From assembly GCF_030865425.1 (NCBI RefSeq), contig NZ_JAVFCB010000013.1, forward strand, positions 27,614 to 91,613: 64,000 nucleotides of DNA, written 5' to 3'. Source of the DNA: Microbacterium capsulatum (lineage in GTDB: Bacteria; Actinomycetota; Actinomycetes; Actinomycetales; Microbacteriaceae). Below the pieces are notes generated by a model. The model did no database searches. It was not told the DNA's origin and saw only the letters and a list, made by a program, of their open reading frames with translations. Below, piece after piece: positions 1 to 10,175 of this stretch (position 1 is the stretch's first letter; the number at the start of each line of letters is the position of its first letter). The translations under genes and the position numbers were made by a program.

Positions 1-542
1 GACGCCTGCTGTCGCAGCCGACGGCGCTGGCCGGGGAACGGGTGGTCGTGTTCGGCGCCGGGCTGGTCGGCCTGACCGCCGCCGCGATCGCGGCCTCGCA
101 CGGCGCCACGGCGGTCGTCGCCGACCCGAACCAGGGCCGCCGCGCGTTCGCCGCGCGCTTCGGGCTCACCGCCGTCGACCCCGATGCGGTCGCCACGGAG
201 TCCGCGGACATCGTCGTCGAGGCCTCCGGGCACGCCGTCCCGGCCGCGCTCGATGCGGCCGACGTCGGGGGAGCGGCGATCCTCGTCGGCAGCGTGTTCC
301 CCGCGGACCCCGTCCCGCTCGACGCCGAGCGGATCGTCCGCAGGCTCATCGCCGTGGCCGGGGTGCACAACTACACCGGGGCCCAGCTGCACGCGGCCGC
401 GGCGTTCATGGCCGGGTCCGGACGGGCCTACCCGTTCGCGGACGCGGTCGGCGCGGTGCACCCGCTCGCGCAGGTGGACGCCGCGCTGGCGGAGGCCTCC
501 GGGCCCGACGCGCCGCTGCGGGTGGGGCTCACGCCCCGCTGA
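1..542 (+). CDS. Zinc-type (MDR) alcohol dehydrogenase, C-terminal part
   Basis: The 5' end lies outside the window; the frame is open from base 3. The visible part is the NAD(P)-binding Rossmann half of a medium-chain dehydrogenase: the dinucleotide motif GAGLVG, an acidic residue closing the second strand (VVADP), and the stretch IVVEASGH followed by a glycine-rich strand. The zinc-binding catalytic N-terminal domain is not visible. The GVHNY segment near residue 120 recalls the subgroup annotated as phosphonate-associated alcohol dehydrogenases, but no phosphonate gene is present to support this. The substrate is unknown. Family call secure, subfamily weak. Confidence 0.8.
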   Translation, partial: RLLSQPTALAGERVVVFGAGLVGLTAAAIAASHGATAVVADPNQGRRAFAARFGLTAVDPDAVATESADIVVEASGHAVPAALDAADVGGAAILVGSVFPADPVPLDAERIVRRLIAVAGVHNYTGAQLHAAAAFMAGSGRAYPFADAVGAVHPLAQVDAALAEASGPDAPLRVGLTPR

Positions 543-558
543 GCGGGGACGGCTCGAG

Positions 559-621
559 CGCTCCCGTCGCGTTTTCTGTCGCCATCGGCGCGCCAGAGCG
601 ACAGAAATCGCGACGGGAGCG
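559..621. repeat. Intergenic inverted repeat (24-bp arms, one mismatch)
   Basis: Arms 559-582 and 598-621 are complementary over 24 bases with one mismatch, around a 15-base loop. It starts 17 bases after the dehydrogenase stop and could act as a terminator, but it lacks a U-tract and is longer than a normal terminator stem. It resembles the other palindromic repeats of this window in size and placement, though not in sequence. Confidence 0.8.
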
Positions 622-654
622 GATCGGCGATCCGCGAATCGGATCCGGGATCGA

Positions 655-680
655 AATGGTATGCCATTCGAATCTAGAAT
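655..680 (+). promoter_or_regulatory. Putative operator and leaderless promoter of the EamA gene
   Basis: A small inverted repeat AATGG-TATG-CCATT (655-668) lies directly upstream of a -10 hexamer TAGAAT (675-680). The hexamer ends six bases before the ATG at 687, so the transcript probably begins at the start codon. No Shine-Dalgarno sequence precedes the ATG. The operator is inferred from symmetry alone. Confidence 0.5.
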
Positions 681-686
681 GGACGC

Positions 687-1619
687 ATGTCCGACGCCCC
701 CGCCCCGCCCCGCGGCGTCGGCGTCGGGGTCCTGCTCGTCGTCGGATCCTGCATGTCGTTGCCGTTCGGCGCCGCGGTCGCGACGACCATCTTCCCCGCG
801 CTCGGATCCTGGGGCGTCACCGGCATCCGCGTGCTCATCGCCGCGCTCGTGGTGCTCCTGATCGCGCGCCCGCGGGTCACCCGCTGGGACCGGAAGAAGT
901 GGATCGCCGCGGCCCTGTTCGGCGTCGCGATGGCGTTCATGAACGGCACGTACTACGCCGCGCTCGACCGGATCCCGATCGGAGCCGCGGTCGCGATCGA
1001 GTTCCTCGGGCCGCTCGTGCTCGCGGCCGTGCTCACCCGCCGGCTCCTCGACGCGGTCTGGGTCGGCGTCGCACTGCTCGGCATGGCCCTGCTCGGCGTC
1101 GACGCCCTCATCGGATCCGCCGCGCTCGACCCGATCGGCGTGCTGTTCGCGCTCGCCGCCGCCGCCTTCTGGGTCTTCTACATCCGCATGGGCGCCCGGG
1201 TCAGTGCGCTGCTGCCCGGCACCGAGGGGCTCGCGATGTCGCTCGCCGTCGCCGCGGTGCTGCTGCTGCCGTTCGGCATCCCGGCGACGGCGAAGGCGGT
1301 GCAGGATCCGGACATCCTCCTGCTCGCGCTCGTCACCGCCGTGCTCGCCTCGGTCATCCCGTACACGCTCGAGCTCGCGGCCCTGCGCCGCCTGCCGCAG
1401 CGGCTGTTCGGCATCCTGCTCAGCCTCGAACCGGTGTTCGCCACGATCGCCGGCGTGCTCGTGCTGCACCAGTCGACGACGCCGCTGCGGCTCGCCGCGG
1501 TCGCCCTCGTCGTGATCGCCAGTATCGGCGTCACCGCCGGCAGCCGTCCGCGCCGGGGCGCCGGCGGGCAGGAGCTGCCGCCGCCGATGACGGGCGGCAT
1601 CTCGGTCATCCCGGACTGA
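687..1619 (+). CDS. EamA/RhtA-type inner-membrane exporter (DMT superfamily)
   Basis: 310 residues with about ten hydrophobic segments arranged as two EamA repeats. The segment PIGAAVAIEFLGPLVLA in the first repeat is typical of the RhtA-like threonine/homoserine exporter branch. The second repeat ends near residue 285, followed by a short hydrophilic tail. Such proteins export amino acids or related metabolites; the substrate cannot be read from sequence. Start chosen at the ATG six bases after the -10-like TAGAAT. Monocistronic, with a nitronate monooxygenase 57 bp downstream that has its own -10-like box. Confidence 0.85.
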   Translation: MSDAPAPPRGVGVGVLLVVGSCMSLPFGAAVATTIFPALGSWGVTGIRVLIAALVVLLIARPRVTRWDRKKWIAAALFGVAMAFMNGTYYAALDRIPIGAAVAIEFLGPLVLAAVLTRRLLDAVWVGVALLGMALLGVDALIGSAALDPIGVLFALAAAAFWVFYIRMGARVSALLPGTEGLAMSLAVAAVLLLPFGIPATAKAVQDPDILLLALVTAVLASVIPYTLELAALRRLPQRLFGILLSLEPVFATIAGVLVLHQSTTPLRLAAVALVVIASIGVTAGSRPRRGAGGQELPPPMTGGISVIPD

Positions 1620-1676
1620 CGGCGGCCGTTCGTCAAACGGGCGACGGGCCGATGGCCCGGGCGTAGCCTCGGGAGT

Positions 1677-2711
1677 ATGAGCGACCTCCTCGGCACCCGG
1701 ATCCCGATCGTCCTCGCCCCGTTCGGAGGACTGAGTTCGATCCGCCTCGTCGCCGCGGTGAGCGAGGCCGGCGGGCTCGGCTCGTACGGGCTGTACGGCT
1801 ATGACGGCGACCGGATCCGCGAGACCGTCGCCGCGATCCGCGCCGCGACCGGCAGGCCGTTCGCCGTGAACATCTGGCTGCCGACCGGCGACGAGGTCGC
1901 GCCGGGGCCGGAGCACGACGCCTACGCGGCGGTGCTCTCACCGTTCTTCGCCGAGGTCGGCGCCGAGGTCCCCGCCCGCCCCGATCGTTATCTCCCGCCG
2001 GTCGAGGAGCAGCTCGACGCGATCTGGGAGTCGGCGCCGGCCGTGCTCAGCGTCGTGTTCGGCGTGCCGTCGCCGGAGGTCGTCGAGGAGGCGCACCGCC
2101 GCGGGATCCGCGTGGTCGGCGCCGCGACGACGGTCGCCGAGGCCGTCGCGCTCGCGGACGGCGGCGTGGACGCGGTCGTCGCGACCGGATCCGAGGCGGC
2201 GGGGCACCGGGTGTCGTTCCTGGAGCCCGCCGAGGAATCGCTCGTCGGGCTGTTCTCGCTGCTGCCGCAGGTCGTGGACGCGGTGTCCGTGCCGGTGATC
2301 GCGGCCGGCGGGATCTCGGACCGGCGCGGAGTCGCCGCCGCCTTCGCGCTCGGCGCCGCCGGTGTGCAGGTCGGGACGGCCTTCCTCGCGACGGCCGAGT
2401 CCGCGGCGAACGACGCACACCGCGCCGCGATCCGCTCCACCGCCGCCGACCGCACCGTGCTCACCCGGGCGATGAGCGGGCGCCTCTCCCGCGGCGCGCG
2501 CAACCGCGCTGTCGCCGAGATCGAGGCCGGCGGATCCATCGCCCCGTTCCCGGCGCAGAACTGGATCACCGGACGCTTCCGCGCCGCGGCCGGAGCCCAG
2601 GGCAGGGGCGAGCTGCAGTCGCTGTGGATGGGTCAGTCCGCCCCGCTCGCCCGCTACACGACCGCGGACGAGGCGTTCGCCGAGCTCGCGGCGGGGATTC
2701 CCGCGGTCTGA
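1677..2711 (+). CDS. Nitronate monooxygenase family FMN enzyme
   Basis: 344 residues, TIM-barrel of the nitronate monooxygenase/2-nitropropane dioxygenase family. The N-terminal APFGG loop, the GSEAAGH segment that carries the usual catalytic histidine, and the phosphate-binding segment VPVIAAGGISD followed by GAAGVQVGTAFL are all present. Members use FMN and oxygen to oxidise nitronates; some relatives are enoyl reductases, so the substrate is unproved. A TAGCCT hexamer ends seven bases before the ATG, suggesting leaderless initiation. Confidence 0.88.
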   Translation: MSDLLGTRIPIVLAPFGGLSSIRLVAAVSEAGGLGSYGLYGYDGDRIRETVAAIRAATGRPFAVNIWLPTGDEVAPGPEHDAYAAVLSPFFAEVGAEVPARPDRYLPPVEEQLDAIWESAPAVLSVVFGVPSPEVVEEAHRRGIRVVGAATTVAEAVALADGGVDAVVATGSEAAGHRVSFLEPAEESLVGLFSLLPQVVDAVSVPVIAAGGISDRRGVAAAFALGAAGVQVGTAFLATAESAANDAHRAAIRSTAADRTVLTRAMSGRLSRGARNRAVAEIEAGGSIAPFPAQNWITGRFRAAAGAQGRGELQSLWMGQSAPLARYTTADEAFAELAAGIPAV

Positions 2712-2779
2712 GGCCCTCGGCCCACGCGGTTGTCGCTCGCTGCGCGCGTGGTCCGGCAGTGATTCGTCCCTCGGGCAGG

Positions 2780-2925
2780 AGATGGAAAACGCTGCTGCGA
2801 TGCTCCGGCAAGGCGCGAAATCCACCTCTGAGGACGGCGGGTGAAGGACTTCTGGCGTGTAAGGGGGGAAATCGCTGCTCAGGGGGAGCCGCGAAGAGCG
2901 GAATCCATCTCCGATGACGGGTCGC
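2780..2925. repeat. Degenerate intergenic repeat between convergent genes
   Basis: The 256-bp gap between the nitronate monooxygenase and purU holds two diverged direct copies (about 2787-2842 and 2869-2924) that share GAAA-CGCTGCT at one end and AATCCA-CTC-GA-GACGG at the other. Each copy is also weakly palindromic (GGAGATGGA near the left end, TCCATCTCC near the right). No reading frame is convincing here. It looks like decayed members of another palindromic repeat family. Confidence 0.45.
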
Positions 2926-2967
2926 CGGATCCTGGGTCGCGGGCGCCGGAGCCCCGCGGGTCGGGCC

Positions 2968-3819
2968 TCAGAGGATCACGGTCGAGCGGCCGTGCACGAT
3001 CACGCGGTCCTCGGCGTGCCACTGCACGGCGCGGGCGAGCACGAGGCGCTCGACGTCGGCGCCGCGGCTCTGCAGCTCGGCCGCGGACTCGGAGTGCGTC
3101 ACCCGGGTGACGTCCTGTTCGATGATGGGGCCCTCGTCGAGGTCCGCGGTGGCGTAGTGGGCGGTCGCGCCGATGAGCTTGACGCCGCGCTCCTTCGCGC
3201 GGGCGTAGGGGTTCGCGCCGATGAAGGCGGGCAGGAAGGAGTGGTGGATGTTGATGACCGGGGCGTCGAGCGCCTCGATGAAGGCGTCGGTGAGGATCTG
3301 CATGTAGCGGGCGAGCACGACGAGATCGACGTTGCCCTGCAGCAGCTCGAGCTGGCGGCGCTCCATCTCGGCCTTGTCGCCGGCCGGGATGTGCACGAAC
3401 GGCACCCCGAACGACCGCACCGCCTCGGCGAGATCCGGATGGTTCGAGATCACCATCGTGACGTCGATGTCGAGCTGCCCGCGCTGGGTGCGCCAGAGCA
3501 GCTCCATCAGGCAGTGGTCGTACTTGGAGACGAAGATCGCCACACGCTTGCGCTTGGAAGCGTCGTGCAGCGACCACTGCATCCCGAAGCGCTCCGCGAT
3601 CCCGGCGAGGTCCGCCTCCAGGGCCGGCCGGTGCGCGGCGAGGCCCTCGCGGTGGAACACCGTGCGCTGGAAGAACCGGCCGCCCTCCGCGTCGGTGGAG
3701 TGCTGGTCGAGCGAGATGATGTTGGCGCCGTGCGCGGCGAGGAGGCCGGCGACCGCGGCGACGATACCGGGCTGGTCGTCGCAGGCGATGAGCAGACGGG
3801 CGGTGTCAGGCTGCGCCAT
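2968..3819 (-). CDS. purU: Formyltetrahydrofolate deformylase
   Basis: 283 residues. An N-terminal ACT domain (residues 1-80) is followed by a formyl-transferase fold. The family residues are visible: Asn in VISNHPDL, His in NIHHSFLPAF and Asp in ADLDEGPII. The enzyme hydrolyses 10-formyl-THF to THF and formate, balancing the one-carbon pool and supplying formate for purine synthesis. Start taken at the ATG at 3819, preceded by AGGAGA; upstream in-frame starts would add low-complexity sequence derived from the intergenic repeat. It is transcribed convergently with the nitronate monooxygenase gene. Confidence 0.95.
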   Translation of the reverse strand: MAQPDTARLLIACDDQPGIVAAVAGLLAAHGANIISLDQHSTDAEGGRFFQRTVFHREGLAAHRPALEADLAGIAERFGMQWSLHDASKRKRVAIFVSKYDHCLMELLWRTQRGQLDIDVTMVISNHPDLAEAVRSFGVPFVHIPAGDKAEMERRQLELLQGNVDLVVLARYMQILTDAFIEALDAPVINIHHSFLPAFIGANPYARAKERGVKLIGATAHYATADLDEGPIIEQDVTRVTHSESAAELQSRGADVERLVLARAVQWHAEDRVIVHGRSTVIL

Positions 3820-3956
3820 GGCGTCTCCTAGCGGGAAGCGGGTGTGCGTCGATTCTGCCGTGGGTCCGTCCCCCGAGGCGAATCGCCCCTCGCCGCGGCC
3901 CACGGATCCGCCGCCGCGGCCCGGCGGATCCCCCGCCGCGGCCCACGGATCCCCCG

Positions 3957-4026
3957 CCTCCGCTCGCTGGTCGCGACACGCCCTCAAACGCCGCGGATGG
4001 CGGCGTGTCGCGACCAGCGAGCGGAG
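3957..4026. repeat. Intergenic palindrome, family A copy 1
   Basis: Arms 3958-3982 and 4002-4026 are perfect 25-bp inverted complements around a 19-base loop; the core reads CGCTCGCTGGTCGCGACACG. It lies between divergent purU and the gene at 4053. A diverged second copy is at 10707-10768. Confidence 0.9.
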
Positions 4027-4052
4027 TGGAGGGGAGGATCTAGCCTGGAGGC

Positions 4053-4532
4053 ATGAGCACCGAGGACCCGGAATCCCTGCACGCGGTCTTCGCGCGGGCT
4101 CGGGACGCGCTCGCCGGACTGCCCCAGGAGGCGCTCGGCCGGGAGAAGCGCTCGCGCTGGCGGGCGCCGCGGATCGTGCGGGCCGGATCCGCGTGGCACG
4201 TGGGGGTGCTGCTCGTCGCCGACGACGCCGTGTACGCGACCGCCGAGGTGCTCCGCGCCGCCGAGGAGGTGCGCCGCGGCTACACGGCCGAGTCGGCGCG
4301 GGCGAGGGCCGACCGTCGCGCCGAGGCGTCCCGCGGCGGCTTCGCGAACGGCGAGACCGTGCACGTCGGCTGGACGCCGATCGACCTCGACGCGGTCGCG
4401 GCGGGCGGATCCTCCGGGCCGGTCGCGCTGGTCGACGGCATCCCGTCCGTACGCTGGTCGGCCGCGGGCGGCTTCCTGCCGCTCGAGGCGTACCTGCGGG
4501 AGCGGATCGCGCTGCTCGCCTCCGGTTCCTGA
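4053..4532 (+). CDS. Conserved hypothetical protein, 159 aa
   Basis: I do not recognise a characterised family. The protein is soluble, with an amphipathic N-terminal helix (residues 5-35), a core strand segment AWHVGVLLVADDAVYATAEV, a charged helix rich in Arg and Ala (residues 70-90), and a conserved-looking C-terminal block containing VHVGWTPIDLDAV and PSVRWSAAGGFLPLEAYL. Related actinobacterial proteins are, I believe, sometimes labelled glutaminase; nothing visible here supports that. TAGCCT ends six bases before the ATG. The TGA stop lies inside a copy of the GAGCGAG repeat that separates it from the next, convergent gene. Confidence 0.75.
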   Translation: MSTEDPESLHAVFARARDALAGLPQEALGREKRSRWRAPRIVRAGSAWHVGVLLVADDAVYATAEVLRAAEEVRRGYTAESARARADRRAEASRGGFANGETVHVGWTPIDLDAVAAGGSSGPVALVDGIPSVRWSAAGGFLPLEAYLRERIALLASGS

Positions 4533-4567
4533 GCGAGCGCGGCGAGACCAAGGGCGCTCAACGACCG
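4531..4567. repeat. Short GAGCGAG/GAGACC palindromic repeat forming two gene ends
   Basis: CTGAGCGAGCGCGGCGAGACC followed by GCGCTCAACGACCGG is a short copy of the repeat family also found in lhr, the MMPL gene and downstream of rpoC. Its left arm supplies the TGA of the upstream gene and its right arm the stop (TCA on this strand) of the amidotransferase gene. Confidence 0.7.
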
Positions 4568-5280
4568 GAGCCGAGCACGCCCGGGAACCGCGCGAGCAGG
4601 TCGGCGCCGTCCACGTCGGAGGAGAGCACCATCGACTCGGTCGCCGCGTAATGGGCCGGGTCGAAGTACCCCGATGCGCGGTACACGGCCATCCGATCGG
4701 CGAAGTCGCGCGGCGACGCCTCGGGGTGGAACTGCGTGGCGTACAGCCGGGATCCGACCCGGTAGGCCTGCACCGGGCACGCCTCGTTCGTGGCGAGCAG
4801 CACCGCGCCGGGCGGGACGGTCGCCGCCGACTCCTTGTGCGCGGTGAACACCGACAGGCCAGGGGCGCTCGCGCCGAACAGCGGATCCTGCAGGCCTTCC
4901 TCGGTGAGGCGCACCTCGGCGGCCTGCACCCGCTCCGGATGGGCCAGCGTCACCTCGCCGCCGAGCATGCGGGTGACCACGCCGATGCCGTAGCAGGTGA
5001 ACAGGGCCGTCGCGGCGCCGGAGAGCGCGTGCGCGGCGAGGCGCTCGAGATCCCGCTCGACCGCGAGCTGCGCCTCGCCCTTGCGCTCCTCGGTGACGTT
5101 GAACGGCGATCCTCCGACGACGAACCCGGCGTAGTCGCGCCAGGGCACGGCGTCGAGCGGGGTGTGCAGCAGGTCGATCCGGTCGAGCGACGGCACGCCG
5201 AGGTCGCGTCGGAACGAGCGGTGCTCGGCATCGGCCGCGCTCCGCTCCGGCCGCGCGCACACGTACAGCACCGAGGACAT
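4558..5280 (-). CDS. Class I glutamine amidotransferase-like protein
   Basis: 240 residues with the GATase1 fold. The nucleophile elbow reads TCYGIGVV (Cys about residue 96), and the His-Glu pair appears in TQFHPE (about residue 186). The oxyanion-region strand GFVVGGSPFNV is present. It resembles the stand-alone GMP-synthase-like amidotransferases whose ammonia acceptor is usually unknown; no synthetase partner is adjacent. On the minus strand TAGACT ends six bases before the ATG, so the mRNA is probably leaderless. Confidence 0.88.
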   Translation of the reverse strand: MSSVLYVCARPERSAADAEHRSFRRDLGVPSLDRIDLLHTPLDAVPWRDYAGFVVGGSPFNVTEERKGEAQLAVERDLERLAAHALSGAATALFTCYGIGVVTRMLGGEVTLAHPERVQAAEVRLTEEGLQDPLFGASAPGLSVFTAHKESAATVPPGAVLLATNEACPVQAYRVGSRLYATQFHPEASPRDFADRMAVYRASGYFDPAHYAATESMVLSSDVDGADLLARFPGVLGSGR

Positions 5281-5343
5281 GCGCCGAGTCTATTCGGGCC
5301 CCGGACCGGCGCACGGGAATACCCGGCACGGCCCGACGTTGAA

Positions 5344-5364
5344 GTTGATAGCACTACGCTCAAG
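5344..5364 (+). promoter_or_regulatory. HAIR-like HspR operator upstream of the Clp gene
   Basis: GTTGATA-N7-GCTCAAG lies 17 bp before the start codon. The HspR-associated inverted repeat is CTTGAGT-N7-ACTCAAG; the right arm matches six of seven bases, the left only TTGA, and the seven-base spacer is exact. This would place the gene under heat-shock repression. Moderate evidence. Confidence 0.5.
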
Positions 5365-5380
5365 TTTGAGAGGAAGCGAA

Positions 5381-7930
<2,550 letters not shown>

Positions 7931-7990
7931 CGGTCCCCCCCACCCGTTCGACGCGCGCAAATGGCTCTATCTGGACGTCGGATCGAGCGA

Positions 7991-8006
7991 AGTGCGCACT
8001 TCGAAA
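7991..8006. repeat. 16-bp perfect palindrome between convergent genes
   Basis: CGAAGTGCGCACTTCG lies in the short gap between the Clp gene and the convergent LysR-domain gene. It could form a small hairpin; there is no U-tract. Coordinates accurate to one or two bases. Confidence 0.4.
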
Positions 8007-8025
8007 CCAGGATCCCGGGCCGGAC

Positions 8026-8826
8026 TCAGCGCGACGAGTTCGCGGTGCGGCCGCGCACGATCCCGACGAACGCCTCGACGTCGGGCGTGGTCGCATCGGC
8101 CGGCCAGGCCAGGAGCACCGGCGAGAGCGGCGCGCCGCGGAGGATCCGGTACTCGACGTCCTTGCGGTGGTGCAGGCGGGCGAGCGACATCGGGGCGACG
8201 ACGATCCCGACGCCCGCGGCGGCCGTCGCGATCGCGTCCGCGACGGTGCCGAGCGGGGGGATCCGTGCGGGCGAGACGGGCAGGTCGAGTTCGCCGAGCG
8301 CGTCCTCGGCGCTCGTCAGCAGGGTCTCGCCCTCGAGGTCGGCGGGCGCCAGCTCGTCGGCCGCGAGCAGGTGCGACTCGGCGGAGGCGATGACGACGGC
8401 GAGCTCCTCGTAGAGCGGGATCGCGTGCATGCCCTCCGCGTCGAACGGGCCGCGGACGAGGGCGAGGTCGACGGATCCGTCGGTCAGCGCCGTGCGCTGG
8501 TCTGCGAACGCGAGCGGCACCAGCTCCAGCGCCACGTGCGGCATGCGGTCCTTCCAGGCGTCGATCCACCGGCCCGGGGTCGCGCCGGGGACGGCGCCGA
8601 CGCGCAGAGTGCGGGGCTCCTCCGCCACGGCGGGCGGGGCGTCGAAGACGACCTTCTCGGTCTTCTTCCCGGGCCGCTGCGCGGTGCCCTTCCCGGGGTT
8701 CTTTCCCGTGCTCTTCCCCGTGCTCTTCCTGCCGGCGCCGGACGGGCCGCCGGCGGTGCTGCGGGCGCCGCCCTTGGCGGAGCGCACTGCGGGCTTGCGT
8801 CCGCCGGATGCGCCTCGTCTGCTCAT
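8026..8826 (-). CDS. LysR-type effector-binding domain with basic tail, no helix-turn-helix
   Basis: 266 residues. The first 60 are low-complexity and rich in Lys, Arg, Gly and Ser (runs such as GRKSTGKSTGKNPGKG). From residue 70 the protein matches the periplasmic-binding-like effector domain of LysR regulators: TLRVGAVPG at the start, GSVDLALVRGPF, and AAAGVGIVVAPMSLA. The usual N-terminal winged helix is absent. It starts 4 bp after the SufR-like gene in the same direction, so the two may be cotranscribed, although TACGCT ends six bases before its own ATG. The function is unknown; the tail could bind nucleic acid non-specifically. Confidence 0.8.
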   Translation of the reverse strand: MSRRGASGGRKPAVRSAKGGARSTAGGPSGAGRKSTGKSTGKNPGKGTAQRPGKKTEKVVFDAPPAVAEEPRTLRVGAVPGATPGRWIDAWKDRMPHVALELVPLAFADQRTALTDGSVDLALVRGPFDAEGMHAIPLYEELAVVIASAESHLLAADELAPADLEGETLLTSAEDALGELDLPVSPARIPPLGTVADAIATAAAGVGIVVAPMSLARLHHRKDVEYRILRGAPLSPVLLAWPADATTPDVEAFVGIVRGRTANSSR

Positions 8827-8830
8827 GCCC

Positions 8831-9580
8831 TCAGCGTACCGGCGGGTCCTCCCGCATCGCCTGCGCGTGCACGACCACGCAGCAGCGTCCGTCCGCGGGC
8901 AGCAGCTCGGCGTCCAACGCCTGGCAGCCGAGGCCCTCGACGACGCCCTCCACGTAGGCGTGGTTCATCCCGCAGACGAGATCGGTGTGCGCGCGGGCGA
9001 GGGCGTCGAACGGGCAGTTCGCGAGCAGCAGGACGTCGTCGCTCTCCCGGGGCTCGTAGCCCTGGCCGGCCAGGGCGCGCCCCAGCGCGCCGAGCTCCGC
9101 CTGCGCCGGCACGGGATCCTCGCCCTCGGCGGCCGGTTCCGATGCTTCCGGTATTGCGGCGGCGCGGCTCGAGACGCCGAACTCGACGCCCTCCTCGAAG
9201 GCGACGTCGCGGAGGGCGTCCGCGACCGGAGAACCGTCCCCGGAGCGCTCGATCGCGCGGGCGAGCAGGTGCCCGGCGAGGTCGAACCGGCGCTCCGGCA
9301 GCGACACCGAGATCGTCTCCGCCGCGCGGCGGTAGAGCTTGGACGGGCGGCCCGCCCCGGGGCCCGTGCGACCGCTCAGGCGGCGGAACTCCACCTCGAG
9401 CAGGCCGAGGGCGACGAGCCGGTCCAGCTGGAAGCGCACGACGTGCGCGGGAAGGCCGAGAGCCTCGGCCGCGGACTCGCGGGAGATCGGATCCGGCTGA
9501 GCCGACACGAGTTCGTACAACTCTCGGCGGACGGGATCCGCGAGTCCCCCGATGCCGGCCGCCTGCTCCGCGATGCTCAT
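8831..9580 (-). CDS. SufR-like winged-helix regulator with Fe-S-type cysteines
   Basis: 249 residues. The N-terminal winged helix (10-80) contains DPVRRELYELV and ends with the basic wing GRPSKLYRR. The C-terminal half carries NCPF, Cys 14 residues later in LVCGMNH, and a CC pair in GRCCVVV, the cysteine layout of SufR-type sensors that bind an iron-sulfur cluster. Known SufR proteins repress the suf operon, but no suf genes are here; the divergent DoxX-like gene, 85 bp away, is the likely target. TAGAAT ends six bases before the ATG. The metal-sensing role is inferred. Confidence 0.8.
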   Translation of the reverse strand: MSIAEQAAGIGGLADPVRRELYELVSAQPDPISRESAAEALGLPAHVVRFQLDRLVALGLLEVEFRRLSGRTGPGAGRPSKLYRRAAETISVSLPERRFDLAGHLLARAIERSGDGSPVADALRDVAFEEGVEFGVSSRAAAIPEASEPAAEGEDPVPAQAELGALGRALAGQGYEPRESDDVLLLANCPFDALARAHTDLVCGMNHAYVEGVVEGLGCQALDAELLPADGRCCVVVHAQAMREDPPVR

Positions 9581-9665
9581 GTCTGGATTCTAACTGAAGA
9601 CTCTCTTGTTTTTAGAGGGGACGAGGTCTAAATTGTAGATTGTCAGCTTTTAGAAAGGCGTCGCC
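9581..9665. promoter_or_regulatory. AT-rich divergent promoter region of sufR-like and DoxX-like genes
   Basis: 85 bp, clearly lower in GC than its surroundings. On the minus strand TAGAAT (9587-9592) serves the regulator. Towards the DoxX-like gene, TCTA-AATTG-TAGA forms a small palindrome and GAAAGG lies about 10 bases before the ATG. This is the likely binding site of the regulator. Confidence 0.55.
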
Positions 9666-10097
9666 ATGCACACGAAAACCCTGACCGAGACCCGGCGTCC
9701 GCTCCTGCAGGACGGAAACCGACAGGCGTTCCTGCTGCTGCGCTCGGTCTACACCGTCGCCCCGATCCTGTTCGGACTGGACAAGTTCGTGCGTGTGCTG
9801 AAGCCGCACTGGGAGGCCTATCTCGCCCCCTGGATGAACGGCATGATCGGCATGGACGCGCACACCTTCATGTACATCGTCGGCGCCGTCGAGATCGTGG
9901 CGGGCGTCCTCGTCGCGCTCCTCCCGCGGATCGGCGGCTACGTGGTCGCCCTCTGGCTGGTCGGCATCATCGTCAGTCTGGTCAGTGTCGGCGGATACCT
10001 GGACATCGCACTGCGCGACTTCGGTCTCCTCGTCGGAGCGCTGGCCCTGTCGAGCCTGGCCTCCGCACGGCCGCACACGCGTCGCGCGCGCAGCTGA
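9666..10097 (+). CDS. DoxX-like integral membrane protein
   Basis: 143 residues with four hydrophobic segments and a basic C-terminus. Features such as ILFGLDKF in the first segment and GAVEIVAGVLVALLPRIGGY in the third fit the DoxX/DoxD-like family. Such proteins are linked to thiol or quinone redox processes, but few are characterised. Expressed divergently from the SufR-like regulator, suggesting control by iron or redox state. Start at the ATG with GAAAGG upstream. Confidence 0.78.
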   Translation: MHTKTLTETRRPLLQDGNRQAFLLLRSVYTVAPILFGLDKFVRVLKPHWEAYLAPWMNGMIGMDAHTFMYIVGAVEIVAGVLVALLPRIGGYVVALWLVGIIVSLVSVGGYLDIALRDFGLLVGALALSSLASARPHTRRARS

Positions 10098-10175
10098 ACC
10101 CGGCGCCGGGAATAGTACGGGGCCTTTCCGGGTTGCATTTGTATCCGGGAAAAGTCCCGGGCACGGGAGGTTTTC

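Noticed and set aside
2712..2967. Riboswitch upstream of a gene
   Set aside because: The gap lies between convergent genes, so no start codon is downstream of it on either strand.
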